Part shown: in pieces, positions 30,292 to 39,341 of the stretch
Layout of the letters: each line of letters begins with the position of its first letter
How positions within the stretch are numbered: the stretch's first letter is position 1
IMG/VR virus record: IMGVR_UViG_3300044457_000021
Coordinates: 1-40,888 of that record
Direction: 5' to 3' (one strand)
Origin: a virus
DNA: 40,888 nucleotides
Translations under genes and position numbers: made by a program
Notes under the pieces: model-generated
The model's input: the letters and a program-made list of their open reading frames with translations, nothing else
Databases searched by the model: none
What the model was told of the DNA's origin: nothing

Positions 30292-30752
30292 GCAGCACGC
30301 CCGATTACGAACGCCTGGATACGACCTATTTCACCTTCACGGCGATTCGGCTGAAGGTCGCAGTGTTGACGGTCGACTACGGCGATGGCTACGGCGATGG
30401 CGCTCTCGTCGGTTCTGATCAAGGGCTGCGCGGATGGAGCGTTCAGATCAACGTGTTACTCGACCTGGAAGATTACGGATTGATCCACAGCTATGACCCG
30501 GAGGGCCAAACGCCGTTTGTCTACCTTTTCAATTTCATACTGCGTTCAAAGGTGGCAGGGAATCGCCCGTTCATACTGCGCGACCCGAACGACGGCCGCG
30601 ACTACTTCGCTGAATTCGTAGAGCACGGATTAAACCTCGAGATGATGACGTCGGCGCTCTTCTCAACCGGCTTGGAATTGAGACAGCGAAGGGTCCGCGA
30701 CTTCGATTCGCCGAGTGAGCCGACGGATGGAGAGAATCCATTTTCGATATGA
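30288..30752 (+). CDS. Minor tail protein (gpM/distal tail-like)
   Basis: A 154-aa beta-rich protein following the tape measure with ATGA overlap, the place of lambda gpM. Segments: YFTFTAIRLKVAVLTVDYGD, LRGWSVQINVLLDLEDYGL, NRPFILRDPNDGRDYFAEFV. In lambda the gene M product joins the tail tip to the tube. No L or K-like protein with NlpC/P60 domain is seen between it and the hub gene. Confidence 0.6.
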   Translation: MSSTPDYERLDTTYFTFTAIRLKVAVLTVDYGDGYGDGALVGSDQGLRGWSVQINVLLDLEDYGLIHSYDPEGQTPFVYLFNFILRSKVAGNRPFILRDPNDGRDYFAEFVEHGLNLEMMTSALFSTGLELRQRRVRDFDSPSEPTDGENPFSI

Positions 30753-30757
30753 GGCGT

Positions 30758-30799
30758 GTGCGCGATTTTCAGCCTCAGCTGAGGTGAAGAATCGCGCAC
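30758..30799. terminator. Long hairpin between tail genes
   Basis: A nearly perfect dyad: GTGCGCGATT/AATCGCGCAC outside and CCTCAG/CTGAGG inside. It stands directly after the gene at 30288-30752. The next gene starts at 30837 without a ribosome-binding site but with AT-rich TATAGTTAATACAG about 20 bases before, so a new promoter may follow the terminator. Confidence 0.6.
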
Positions 30800-30836
30800 A
30801 ACAAAACAGTACATATAGTTAATACAGTTCTTAGAG

Positions 30837-33359
30837 ATGTCCGAATTCGACGCCACAACATTAGCCAAGCTGGAAGCCTTCGCTGCGATCCGCGCAAAGC
30901 AGGTCGCGGAGATCGTTGCTGTGTTCTGGCCGTCGCCGACAGGGACGATTTACTACGCAACAAGACAGCTCGACCAATTCGACTCCGCCCCGCCGGTTTC
31001 CCCCATACACGCCCGCTTAATCCCCGAAGACCTTGAAAGCGACCAACTCTTTCAAACGGTCACATCAGATTCTGCCCTCAGCGACGAAGAGGTCGAGCTT
31101 AACTTTTGGGATGGCGACGGCGCGATCGCGGATCTCGCGCACCTTCACGGCGAAGGCGTTCGCGTGGAAGTCTTCTACTGGTTGCCGCAGGTCGAGCTCT
31201 TGCTCTCTCACTGGTGGGGCCATCTGCGGACGCCCGACGGTGCCGACAGCGAAGTGTTCACATGCCCAGCGGCGATCGGGTTTCGCTCTCCGTTGTTACC
31301 GCTGCCGCGCAGAGCTTTCTTTGATACGTGCCAGGCGATCTGGGGAGGACACCTTTCGACGCTCGAGCAGATCGCTGACAACGATTGCCCCTGGAACCTT
31401 CATCTCCCAGGCGGAACGATCGGCGTGCCGGGCAGCGAACTGTTACCGCCGTGCCCGCGAACCAGCCGGACAGTCTGCGCCCAATATATCCAGATCGCGC
31501 CGGCCGCGCCTGACTCTAAATCCTATCTCGGTTTCGAGACACCGGTTCAGACCACACCGATCGGCAACCAGGGCACCACGATGTTCTATTCATCGCGGGG
31601 CAACACCAGCAACCTGAAGAATCCGCTGCGCGTCATCTTCGGCCGGCGCGTCGTGCGCGCGCTGGATCTCCTACTCTTCACCCCAACCATAAATACTAAT
31701 CATCCCGAGCAGGGATTCGTCCAAGTGCTTTTCGCGGTCTGCGAGGGACCGATCGCGGCGATGTTCAACTGCAAGGTCAATAACCTGTTGATCGCGGCCA
31801 TGCATTTGAACATCCGGCTGGGCGAGCGCCGGCAGTCGCCGACGTCTTACAGTTCCACGGTGCCGAACTTTTCAGGCACGGCGCATTTCTACGCAAATTA
31901 CGGACAGGTGAACGCCGCTCAGTACGGGGCCAACAACCTGGCCGGCGAGACGATCGTCGACGGACTGAATGATATTCGTGTCTACAGTACACCGACAGCC
32001 TTCACTCGACAGTTCACCAACAACCGCGCCTGGTGCTTGTTTGAAATGCTGCGCAATAAGCGATGGGGTTATGGCGAAGCTGATTCACGGTTCGTTACTC
32101 AGGACTGGATCGACCTTGCTGCATGGTGCATCGAGACGGTTATCTTCGAAGCCCCGGACGAAGGCGGAACTTACAGCGGCGTGCGCACGACTTTCAACGC
32201 GGAACTGATCGGACGCACGACCCAACAACAGATCTCTGATACCTGCGCCGCCGGCCGCTTCTCCCTTCCGTTCCTCCATCAAGGCAAGCACCGGATAGTT
32301 CCGCTCAAAAAAGAAGTGCTGACCGGCTGCAAACTCTTCACCGATTACGGCAACGATCGAAACATCGTGGTCGACGAGCGCGGGAAGTCGTCTATTCGGC
32401 GGTCCCAAACGTCAGACGAAGAGATGCCGAATGAGATAACGCTCACGTTTGAAGACGCCGCCAGAAACAACATAGAGCGACCGCTAACGTTCTCGGACAC
32501 GGACTACCAACTAAAGTCCGGACAGGCCGGCGGCGACGACTCTAGGCGTGTAGTTCGTAAGCCGTATTCCGCGATGGGGGTCACCAGCATCAACGAAGCC
32601 GTTCGGCTCGGTTACTGGCTGCTCAATCTCGGGGAGTTCGAATCCGGCGGGCTGAGAAATAATCTTTCAATCACTTTCACGACCTGGTTCGCCGAATGTC
32701 TGCAGCTTCATCCCTACAAAGTCATCAAGGTCCTGTCTCGCCAGCTCGAGCGCTACGGCTTTCAATACTTCAGGATTAGGTCAATGAGGAAGTTGCCTAA
32801 CCTGAGAATCGAGATCACCGCTCAGGCTTATGCAGACGAATACTACGACGAGCTCGAAACCAGCGTCGTGCCTTCCTTTGGCGACTACGAAGCTGAAGCA
32901 CCTGGTAACACGCTGACCGGCGGCGCGACCGTCACCGTCGACACGAGCTGCAGCGGCGGGGCAAAGGTCACGGGCATCGGGAACGGCGGCGCTCTTCGCT
33001 TTAACGGAATAACGGTTGACTCGACGCGGCTTTACGAAGCGACGGTCTATTACAAATCGTCCGAACCTCTGACCACTTATGTCTCGGTCAACGGCGCTGC
33101 GGCACAGCCTCGGTTCTTTCCCTCGAGCGGCGGAGTCGTCGGCCAAATCAACATCCAGCTTGGGATTCTTAACGCTGCGGGATCGCACACAATCAAACTT
33201 TCAAACCCGGATGATATTTGCCCCGATCTTGACGTCATTACTGTTCAGACGGTCTTCCTCGACCCGCCTGAGCTCGGCGGCGGCGTCTGCCAGGCTGAGT
33301 TCGGAACAATCGAATACGGACAGGGAGAGCTCCGGATCCCGGTGCTTCCTTGCGCTTAA
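30837..33359 (+). CDS. Tail tip/baseplate hub protein (gpJ-like) with C-terminal CBM-like domain
   Basis: An 840-aa protein. Residues 1-260 fit a gpL-like part (EEVELNFWDGDGAIADLAHL; CTW/CPRT cysteine segment). Residues 300-640 resemble lambda gpJ-type hubs (NNRAWCLFEMLRNKRWGYGE; TTFNAELIGRTTQQQISDTC; EEMPNEITLTFEDAARN). Residues 683-803 look like a carbohydrate-binding module of family 35/6: YEAEAPGN, GGALRFNGITVDSTRLYEA, YYKSSEPLTTYVSVNGAAA, then LNAAGSHTIKLSN with DLDVITV. This would let the tip bind a host glycan. The start ATG has no ribosome-binding site. Confidence 0.75.
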   Translation: MSEFDATTLAKLEAFAAIRAKQVAEIVAVFWPSPTGTIYYATRQLDQFDSAPPVSPIHARLIPEDLESDQLFQTVTSDSALSDEEVELNFWDGDGAIADLAHLHGEGVRVEVFYWLPQVELLLSHWWGHLRTPDGADSEVFTCPAAIGFRSPLLPLPRRAFFDTCQAIWGGHLSTLEQIADNDCPWNLHLPGGTIGVPGSELLPPCPRTSRTVCAQYIQIAPAAPDSKSYLGFETPVQTTPIGNQGTTMFYSSRGNTSNLKNPLRVIFGRRVVRALDLLLFTPTINTNHPEQGFVQVLFAVCEGPIAAMFNCKVNNLLIAAMHLNIRLGERRQSPTSYSSTVPNFSGTAHFYANYGQVNAAQYGANNLAGETIVDGLNDIRVYSTPTAFTRQFTNNRAWCLFEMLRNKRWGYGEADSRFVTQDWIDLAAWCIETVIFEAPDEGGTYSGVRTTFNAELIGRTTQQQISDTCAAGRFSLPFLHQGKHRIVPLKKEVLTGCKLFTDYGNDRNIVVDERGKSSIRRSQTSDEEMPNEITLTFEDAARNNIERPLTFSDTDYQLKSGQAGGDDSRRVVRKPYSAMGVTSINEAVRLGYWLLNLGEFESGGLRNNLSITFTTWFAECLQLHPYKVIKVLSRQLERYGFQYFRIRSMRKLPNLRIEITAQAYADEYYDELETSVVPSFGDYEAEAPGNTLTGGATVTVDTSCSGGAKVTGIGNGGALRFNGITVDSTRLYEATVYYKSSEPLTTYVSVNGAAAQPRFFPSSGGVVGQINIQLGILNAAGSHTIKLSNPDDICPDLDVITVQTVFLDPPELGGGVCQAEFGTIEYGQGELRIPVLPCA

Positions 33360-33376
33360 CTGAAGGCTACTAATTT

Positions 33377-33544
33377 ATGACAGACCGTTGGCTTTGGGCT
33401 CACAACATGATGCGGACTAAAGATTTGCCCAAGAAATTTCGCCGCAAACTTGGACGCGCGGTTCGCAGAGGTAGAAGCAAACCCTTCAAGTTAATCACTA
33501 CTCGTTGGTCTTGCGAAAGTTGGGGGTTCAACTATGCCAAGTAA
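33377..33544 (+). CDS. Small basic protein of 55 aa
   Basis: A short gene in the tail block, starting 17 nt after the hub gene and overlapping the next start by 11 bases. The product is highly basic (PKKFRRKLGRAVRRGRSKP) with several Trp (MTDRWLWAHN, RWSCESWG). No ribosome-binding site is evident. The overlap with the following gene and the natural composition support it; function unknown. Confidence 0.5.
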   Translation: MTDRWLWAHNMMRTKDLPKKFRRKLGRAVRRGRSKPFKLITTRWSCESWGFNYAK

Positions 33545-33779
33545 CTACGCAGCATTCGATGTGAAGGTTGATAACGACGATGGCACAGAAACGAAAGTTC
33601 CGGATGCCACGGTGAAGATTTATGACGCAACCAATGTCGTCGACTTGGGTGAAATTACGGCGGACTCCGACGGCCATATTGACGGCGGAACGCTGCCAGT
33701 CGACGCCGGAACGGTCATTCGCTTCCGGGTCGAAAACTATCTTAGTCAAGCGGGTTACTTGGAACAGGTGACGACTTAG
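33534..33779 (+). CDS. Small beta-rich tail protein
   Basis: An 81-aa acidic protein with the features of a single beta-sandwich (FDVKVDNDDGTETKVPDATV, IRFRVENYLSQAGYLEQV), similar to small Ig- or carboxypeptidase-regulatory-like domains on tail tips. AGTTGGGGG lies before ATG 33534. The next gene starts one base after its stop, so it is made together with the tip proteins. Confidence 0.55.
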   Translation: MPSNYAAFDVKVDNDDGTETKVPDATVKIYDATNVVDLGEITADSDGHIDGGTLPVDAGTVIRFRVENYLSQAGYLEQVTT

Positions 33780-34466
33780 ATGAAGCTGTTACTTAAACCA
33801 TGTCGCGGAATCTCCCTGGTCCTGCGCGACCAGTCGCAGCCGCTTTACCGCTTACCAGCGGACCAGGAGCCGGCCGTCGTTGAAGTCTACCAGGGCTTCG
33901 CGGATGAACCGCTCGGCACGGCGGAACTGATCGGAACGGTTGCGCCAGGTCAAACGCTGGTCAGGAATTACATCCCCGAGGTCGATCGAGACCTGCGCTT
34001 CTATCTCGTATCGCGTGGCGTTGACGGAGCTCGTGACACCTCGCTCCTGAGCGAATCGGTCAGCACAGTCTTTTCGCTTCGGCGCGAGAACGAAGAGCCG
34101 GTCATCGGGCAGATCGGGGCCGCGGAAAATCTGCTCGCAGTCGTTGGCGTGAACAACTTCACCCGCTTTGCCCGGCTGCGGAAAGTGGAAACCGCCGGCG
34201 ATGTAGATTTCACGACCGACGTCCAGACCGAGATCTACGACGGCGCTGATTTCGTCGCTAAAGAACTGCCGCGCTACATAAACGTCAATCGTCCATCCGG
34301 CGCCGGCACGCTGACAAAATTCGTGCGCGTGTCGCATTCGTCCGGCGCCGCTTACGGCCCAACCTCAAACGTGCTGGAAGTCACCTTCGCGAACTCTGGC
34401 GGAGCCGGTGGATCCACCGGAAGTTTCGACCCTATACCGCGCCTCGATTACGAACTTTTGCCCTAA
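33780..34466 (+). CDS. Minor tail protein, probably part of tail tip
   Basis: A 228-aa protein. The middle part resembles two fibronectin-like beta domains (AVVEVYQGFADEPLGTAE; RFYLVSRGVDGARDTS; LTKFVRVSHSSGAAYGPTSN) with a Gly/Ser hinge at the end (GGAGGSTGSF). It begins exactly after the stop of the previous gene. Location between hub and fibre and its beta composition support a structural tail role; no specific family is recognised. Confidence 0.55.
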   Translation: MKLLLKPCRGISLVLRDQSQPLYRLPADQEPAVVEVYQGFADEPLGTAELIGTVAPGQTLVRNYIPEVDRDLRFYLVSRGVDGARDTSLLSESVSTVFSLRRENEEPVIGQIGAAENLLAVVGVNNFTRFARLRKVETAGDVDFTTDVQTEIYDGADFVAKELPRYINVNRPSGAGTLTKFVRVSHSSGAAYGPTSNVLEVTFANSGGAGGSTGSFDPIPRLDYELLP

Positions 34467-34484
34467 CGAAGAATGGAGAACTCA

Positions 34485-36830
34485 ATGCAGACACTTAAGA
34501 AAAAACTTATCAGCCGGGCGATCGTTGCCTGCTTTATCCTGGCAACCGCTATCCCGGCTTTCGCCGGCGTTCCCGTCGCGTCCGGCTTCTCGACCTATGC
34601 CCCGGTCAATCGTCAAACCGCGCTCTTACTGCTCGGCTCGGATCCGGAATCGACGCCTCTGGTCTACGCGATCGCGTCGGGTCCATCGCACGGCGCGCTG
34701 ACGAACCTGAACACCGCGACCGGCGCCGTCGTCTACACGCCCGCCGCGGATTACACCGGGGCGGACAGTTTTACCTACACAGTGACGAGCGGCGGGCAAA
34801 CCAGCTCGGCCGGCACGGTCACGCTGACGGTCACCAGCGCCAAAACGACGATCAGCGACACGGTTACAGATGCGGCAGGCGCGCCGCGTAGTGGCACCGT
34901 GACGTTTATTCTGACTCAGGGCGTAACAACTCCGTCAGGCATCTCCCCGAAGGGCGCTACGGTCTCCGCAGGGCTCAATTCGAGCGGTGTGTTCACTATT
35001 CAGGTCTACCCGTCCAAGTCACTTTCCCCGGAAGCCTACTACCAGGTCTGGTTCGCCGACCGGAATACGCTGAACCGGGAACTGCTCGGCGTCTACGAGA
35101 TCCCGTTATCCACGACCACGATCTCGCTTGCCCCGTACAGAATCACGGACGTGAACCTTGCGGCGCGCTACAGCTTCATCTCCGCGGCTCAGGCTAATGC
35201 GTTGGGCGTTGCGCTGGGATCGATCTTTGACGGCACGCCGGTTGATGACACGGTACAGAAATACGACTCGGCAACCAGCAAGCTTCAGAACTCTACGATC
35301 AAGTCGACGGCGGCGCAGACCACGATAAACAGCACAGAAGGTCTGGTCATTAACTCGACCTTTCTTCAGCCATCCGCTGCGCTTCAGATCGACACCACAA
35401 CGCGCGGGCTTCTGGCTCCGAGGTTGACCACCACGCAGCGAACCGCGATGCCTGAAGTCCAGCAAGGGCTGTTGATCTACAACGTGACCACCAATCGCCC
35501 GAACTGGTTCAGCACCGGATGGAATGTGGTCGCGTACCTGACGGATTTCGAAGCCTTGAACGCCTCGGCCCTGACATCGGGAACGATTCCGGATGCTCGC
35601 TTTCCAGCGACGCTTCCGGCCTTGAGCGGCGCAAACCTGACCGCTTTGAACGCGACCAACCTGACATCCGGCACGCTGCCCGATGCGCGTTTCCCTTCAA
35701 CCTTGCCCGCTCTGAGCGGGGTAAACCTGACGAACCTTGACGCCTCCGATTTGGCCAGCGGAACTATGCCGGACGGCCGTTTCCCTGCAACGTTGCCCGC
35801 CGCCAGTGGAACGAACTTAACAAGTCTGAACGCTAGCAACCTGTCATCCGGCACGGTACCGATGGCACGTCTCGGCAGCGGCGGAGCGGGCGCGGGCGCG
35901 AAGGTTCTTACCGACGCCAATACATTTGTTAACCCCGACGTGCTCGGATTGATTGATGCTCCGTTCTCTTCGACCTTCAATAGGGTGGCGTTGTTTTTGA
36001 ACTCGCATACCGTCGGTGACAGTTATCTTCAGCAAAGCACAGATAGGATTTCAATTACCGGCACAGGCTCAGGGCCGCGCTTCGACATCTATTCCGCAGG
36101 GGCATACGGGGACACCGATTACGTTCGTGCTTCTATCTATGCTGACCCGACAGTCGTGGAAATCGGCACCGAGGTAGGGGGATCGTTTACCTCTCAATCA
36201 ACCTCAGTACGACTCAAAGCAATCGGCGCGACCGGTGATATTCAGTTCGAGACTGGACTCGGCATCCTCTGGAAACAGACTGGCCTCAATTGGGTGCCGC
36301 AGTTCATAACGATGGGCATCGGTAGCTCATCTCTTCCGCTCGGCTTTTTGAGAATGACATCGAACGGCGGGCTGCACTTCTATAACTCCGGCGTTGCTCA
36401 GTCGACAGTGCGAAGCGATGGTCTGAACAGTGTCGATATCATCAAGGGCGACAACTCTGGGCTCGGCAACCTGAACGCGGCGACAGTGAACCTAGTCAAA
36501 GCCTATCGCGCTTTGCTCACCCAAACCGGAAGCGGTGCACCATCCGCAACGGTCCGTGAAAACACACTTGGCGGAACTGTAGTTTGGACACGGAACGGCT
36601 CTGGCGATTACACCGCCACGCTCAGCGGCGCATTCACTTCCGGAAAGACCTTCATCACCATGGGGAGTTCGACCGCGGCGGGGACCGACTTCGTATCGCT
36701 CAGAACTGAACGAACCAGCGCCAACGCGATCTTACTAACGACAAAAAACGTAGACATCGCCGCGCCTTCCGCTTCCTTCGCAGACGATCTACTTGTCGCA
36801 ACCGAAATTCAGATTTTGGTTTATCCGTAG
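34485..36830 (+). CDS. Tail-fibre-like protein with signal peptide
   Basis: ATG 34485 with GGAG 6 nt upstream gives a 781-aa protein whose N-terminus is a normal Sec signal peptide: KKK, a hydrophobic core (AIVACFILATAIPAFA) and a likely cut after AFA. ATG 34473 is a less likely start. Residues 35-115 form a cadherin-like/Big domain (YTPAADYTGADSFTYTVTSG), then beta-rich DNA. Residues 355-470 carry four repeats of about 30 residues (LNATNLTSGTLPDARFP), a common fibre repeat. The C-terminus is a beta-rich trimer-type region. A signal peptide is not expected in a cytoplasmically assembled phage fibre. It may be exported in the lysogen or be a host-like gene taken up by the phage. Confidence 0.65.
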   Translation: MQTLKKKLISRAIVACFILATAIPAFAGVPVASGFSTYAPVNRQTALLLLGSDPESTPLVYAIASGPSHGALTNLNTATGAVVYTPAADYTGADSFTYTVTSGGQTSSAGTVTLTVTSAKTTISDTVTDAAGAPRSGTVTFILTQGVTTPSGISPKGATVSAGLNSSGVFTIQVYPSKSLSPEAYYQVWFADRNTLNRELLGVYEIPLSTTTISLAPYRITDVNLAARYSFISAAQANALGVALGSIFDGTPVDDTVQKYDSATSKLQNSTIKSTAAQTTINSTEGLVINSTFLQPSAALQIDTTTRGLLAPRLTTTQRTAMPEVQQGLLIYNVTTNRPNWFSTGWNVVAYLTDFEALNASALTSGTIPDARFPATLPALSGANLTALNATNLTSGTLPDARFPSTLPALSGVNLTNLDASDLASGTMPDGRFPATLPAASGTNLTSLNASNLSSGTVPMARLGSGGAGAGAKVLTDANTFVNPDVLGLIDAPFSSTFNRVALFLNSHTVGDSYLQQSTDRISITGTGSGPRFDIYSAGAYGDTDYVRASIYADPTVVEIGTEVGGSFTSQSTSVRLKAIGATGDIQFETGLGILWKQTGLNWVPQFITMGIGSSSLPLGFLRMTSNGGLHFYNSGVAQSTVRSDGLNSVDIIKGDNSGLGNLNAATVNLVKAYRALLTQTGSGAPSATVRENTLGGTVVWTRNGSGDYTATLSGAFTSGKTFITMGSSTAAGTDFVSLRTERTSANAILLTTKNVDIAAPSASFADDLLVATEIQILVYP

Positions 36831-36854
36831 TTTTGGACGGACAGGAGAATTGAT

Positions 36855-37742
36855 ATGACCCGACTTGATGAAGTAGTCCGCGTCGGCGGCAATGGTTCGA
36901 TCGTGGTTGAGCCTGACAAGACGGACAGTAGCAAGCCGTTGGTGATTCAGCGCCCGATCAAAACGGCGAACGGTCTCGACCTGCAAACGGTTTTAGACAG
37001 CAAAGCAACCGCCGCTCAGATCATCGGCGCGCTCGTTTACAAAGGCGTCATAGATTGCTCGTCGAACCCGAACTATCCAGTCGGCGTCTCCGGGGATCTC
37101 TACGTTATTTCCGTCGCTGGGAAGATCGGCGGCGCGTCTGGCGTGACTGTAGAAGCTGGCGATCTGGTTCTGGTTAAGACAGGCAACGCGGGCGGAACTC
37201 AGGCGGCTGTCGGTACCTCGTGGGATGCCGTGCAATCGAACATCGTCGGCGCGTTGGTGGGAGCGAACAACCTTTCGGACTTGGCGAACGCGGCGACGGC
37301 GCGGGCGAATCTTGGAGTTGGGGCGGCAGACATACCTATCTACAACACCTCAGCTGTGATGGTAGAAGGGAAATTAGCCACTGTCACAGGGGTCGACCTC
37401 AACACAACTGATCCAGCCGTCCTTTTCACTGCGCCTGCTGGTAAGAGCTGCGTAGTCACAAAGGTAATCATCCGAAACCCAAGCGCCGACCTGACAGGAA
37501 GCGGCAGCGTATTAACGTTTGAAGTTCAGATCACTACTTGGGCAACGCTTGCGCTGCCAGTTTCCAAACTAACAAGCTCGAACTTCTATGGAGTGATTTT
37601 ACCCGGCACCGCTGACTATCTCTTTGACGCGGGTATTACTCCGCGCAGGATTTCACCCGGTAGTGGGTTACGCGTGTCACTTAATGACGCGTTTGGCTCT
37701 GCCGAAACAGTCACGATTGATGTCTTCGGATACCTCTACTAA
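36855..37742 (+). CDS. Tail fibre protein
   Basis: A 295-aa protein with the typical fibre motif NNLSDLANAATARANLGV in the middle (about residue 137-154). The N-terminal part (YPVGVSGDLYVISVAGKIGG) recalls Gly-rich fibre stems and the C-terminal 130 residues form a compact beta domain (VTKVIIRNPSADLTGSGS, TVTIDVFGYLY) that may be the receptor-binding tip. AGGAG lies 7 nt before ATG 36855. Confidence 0.75.
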   Translation: MTRLDEVVRVGGNGSIVVEPDKTDSSKPLVIQRPIKTANGLDLQTVLDSKATAAQIIGALVYKGVIDCSSNPNYPVGVSGDLYVISVAGKIGGASGVTVEAGDLVLVKTGNAGGTQAAVGTSWDAVQSNIVGALVGANNLSDLANAATARANLGVGAADIPIYNTSAVMVEGKLATVTGVDLNTTDPAVLFTAPAGKSCVVTKVIIRNPSADLTGSGSVLTFEVQITTWATLALPVSKLTSSNFYGVILPGTADYLFDAGITPRRISPGSGLRVSLNDAFGSAETVTIDVFGYLY

Positions 37743-37754
37743 AGGAGAAAGAAA

Positions 37755-38081
37755 ATGCTCACAGCGACAATTCAAATCCACAACAATCCCGACTCTGGTG
37801 AGTGGGTCAAGCTTGGCCTAAACGCGGACGAGTTTCAATTCATCTACGCAGCCGATGTGCAAGAGCCGCCGTACTACGTGCCTATGGCGGACCATCCCTC
37901 TGTCGAAACGCTTGCCCAAAGATTCGCGGAGAAGGTGAGCGGTCGTGGGAAGTCAATAGGAGTGTCGGCGTCGGCGTCCGGTGACTCAATCACTCTCACG
38001 ACAATTTACGAAGAAACCACAGCCGAGCAATTAACGCTGGAAACCAATTCACCAGACGTCGTATTAACACCCTTCAGTTGA
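37755..38081 (+). CDS. Hypothetical phage protein, last gene of tail block
   Basis: A 108-aa acidic protein with AAAGGAG before ATG 37755. Segments: IHNNPDSGEWVKLGLNADEF, ASASGDSITLTTIYEET. It may be a fibre chaperone or another tail protein, by position only. After it 367 bp follow without a supported gene; they contain a 14-bp palindrome (38178-38191) and a 13-bp-stem hairpin (38256-38291). Confidence 0.55.
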   Translation: MLTATIQIHNNPDSGEWVKLGLNADEFQFIYAADVQEPPYYVPMADHPSVETLAQRFAEKVSGRGKSIGVSASASGDSITLTTIYEETTAEQLTLETNSPDVVLTPFS

Positions 38082-38255
38082 TGGCAACTTTCTGTCAAGA
38101 TCGGACACGGAAAGCACAGATGAGCACAGGGCGGCGGCCAAGTTGGGCGTCGCTTTCGTGCTTCCACGCTTACGACGGAACGTCTACGTTCTTGTCTTCT
38201 TCTCCCTGACTCCGCATTGGCGTAAACTAGAGCAGCGACCCCACCCTGAAACGAC

Positions 38256-38291
38256 AAGCGGTAGGACTCAGAGATGGAAGTCCTACCGCTT
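38256..38291. terminator. 13-bp hairpin after the tail block
   Basis: AAGCGGTAGGACT and AGTCCTACCGCTT flank a 10-nt loop. It is the last strong hairpin after the late genes, so it may end late transcription. The T-run after it is short (TTCTC), so efficiency is uncertain. Confidence 0.5.
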
Positions 38292-38448
38292 CTCAGCAGG
38301 GGGCAGCGCGCGGGTTATTTATAGAGCGTGTGAATCTGCGGGACAAGAGTTATTTCAGCGATCACGTATTCGGTAAGTTCATTAACAGAGGGCTTAGCCC
38401 AGCTTGATGATTTAGGAACGGTTTCAACCGCGGTGCCGAAGCGCATCG

Positions 38449-38700
38449 CTACTCTTTGCGAACTCTGCCAGCCTCTCTCGCCACTCGCGCCCAATCCATA
38501 CCAGCTGCGTTCGGATGATCGACTCGGTAACGGCAAGTACTGCACTCGGTCAGGCCGGCAGGCGGCTCGTCGAACTCCTCAAACAGGTGCCAAGGATGAT
38601 TGTAAATAATCATCGCATCGCAGAACACAAAGTCTTCGTTGCGCTTGTAGTGGTAAACCGTACCGCTGTTAAAGACGATCACTAGTGGTTTTGAATTCAT
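38449..38700 (-). CDS. Hypothetical 83-aa protein, minus strand
   Basis: A natural-looking protein near the right end: VIVFNSGTVYHYKRNEDFVF, CDAMIIYNHPWHLFEEFDEP, then CSTCRYRVDHP with a CxxC pair. The ribosome-binding site (GGTGA, 7 nt before ATG 38700) is weak. It is on the strand of the chromosomal genes and opposite to the tail block, so it can be a moron gene of the prophage or host DNA. A second minus-strand frame (38315-38545) overlaps its end and could continue it after a frameshift. Confidence 0.45.
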   Translation of the reverse strand: MNSKPLVIVFNSGTVYHYKRNEDFVFCDAMIIYNHPWHLFEEFDEPPAGLTECSTCRYRVDHPNAAGMDWARVAREAGRVRKE

Positions 38701-38841
38701 AAGAGTTTCACCGTGCGGGAAGTCTAGCCGGGGAGGGGAAGGCGTTGCAAGAGTGAAACAAGCAATTACCCCACCTGAGAAGCGAGATTTCCAAGCTCAA
38801 CCACCTGGGTTTTGTTTTGCTTAGGGGCAGCGTCGGGGGCT

Positions 38842-38874
38842 CAAAAGAAAAGAGGCGTCGTTCGCGGCGCCTCT
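38842..38874 (-). terminator. Terminator of the tRNA-Lys transcript
   Basis: On the minus strand AGAGGCG/CGCCTCT form a stem with a 10-nt loop, followed by TTTCTTTT. It stands about 27 bp downstream of the tRNA 3' end, a normal Rho-independent terminator. Confidence 0.75.
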
Positions 38875-38900
38875 AACTTACTCCCCTGTTTTGATTTAAG

Positions 38901-38976
<76 letters not shown>

Positions 38977-39081
38977 ACATAAAAACGGAAGGATTCGGTG
39001 CTGAGGCATCTTACGCAACGCGCTTCGCAATTGTCAATTTAGGCGTCTAAAAGGTACTCGAAGGCGTTATTGATTTGCTGA

Positions 39082-39237
39082 CTAGCCCCGTTTCTTGTCG
39101 GGTCTCGCGGTAAAACCACGGCTTTCGGGCAGTTTCTTAGCAGTAGGCGAGAAGCTCTGGGACTTGGTTTTGTCCGAACGCTCCTCTATTTCCTTCTGGA
39201 TCGCTTCCTTCAATCGTTTCTTTTCACGCTTCTTCAT
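39082..39237 (-). CDS. Small basic chromosomal protein, possibly leaderless
   Basis: A 51-aa Lys/Glu-rich protein (MKKREKKRLKEAIQKEIEER, then SFSPTAKKLPESRGF to the end). A perfect TATAAT lies about 8 nt before ATG 39237, so the mRNA may start at or very near the start codon; no ribosome-binding site is seen and a -35 box is not evident. It is between tRNA-Lys and purA on the same strand as both. I do not recognise a family. Confidence 0.5.
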   Translation of the reverse strand: MKKREKKRLKEAIQKEIEERSDKTKSQSFSPTAKKLPESRGFTARPDKKRG

Positions 39238-39341
39238 ACGGGAATTATACATTAGGAGATTCGAGATACGGAGTGGTCAATACCGGGTATCAGGCCAGTT
39301 TCAGCACTTCCCGGGTGCCGATTAACAAAAGCGCAACCGGT

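Noticed and set aside
38143-38376. 77-aa plus-strand frame after the tail block
   Set aside because: It runs through the 13-bp hairpin at 38256-38291, has no ribosome-binding site and a random-looking basic composition.
39095-39325. 76-aa plus-strand frame near purA
   Set aside because: It is antisense to the 51-aa minus-strand gene, which has better composition and a -10 box.
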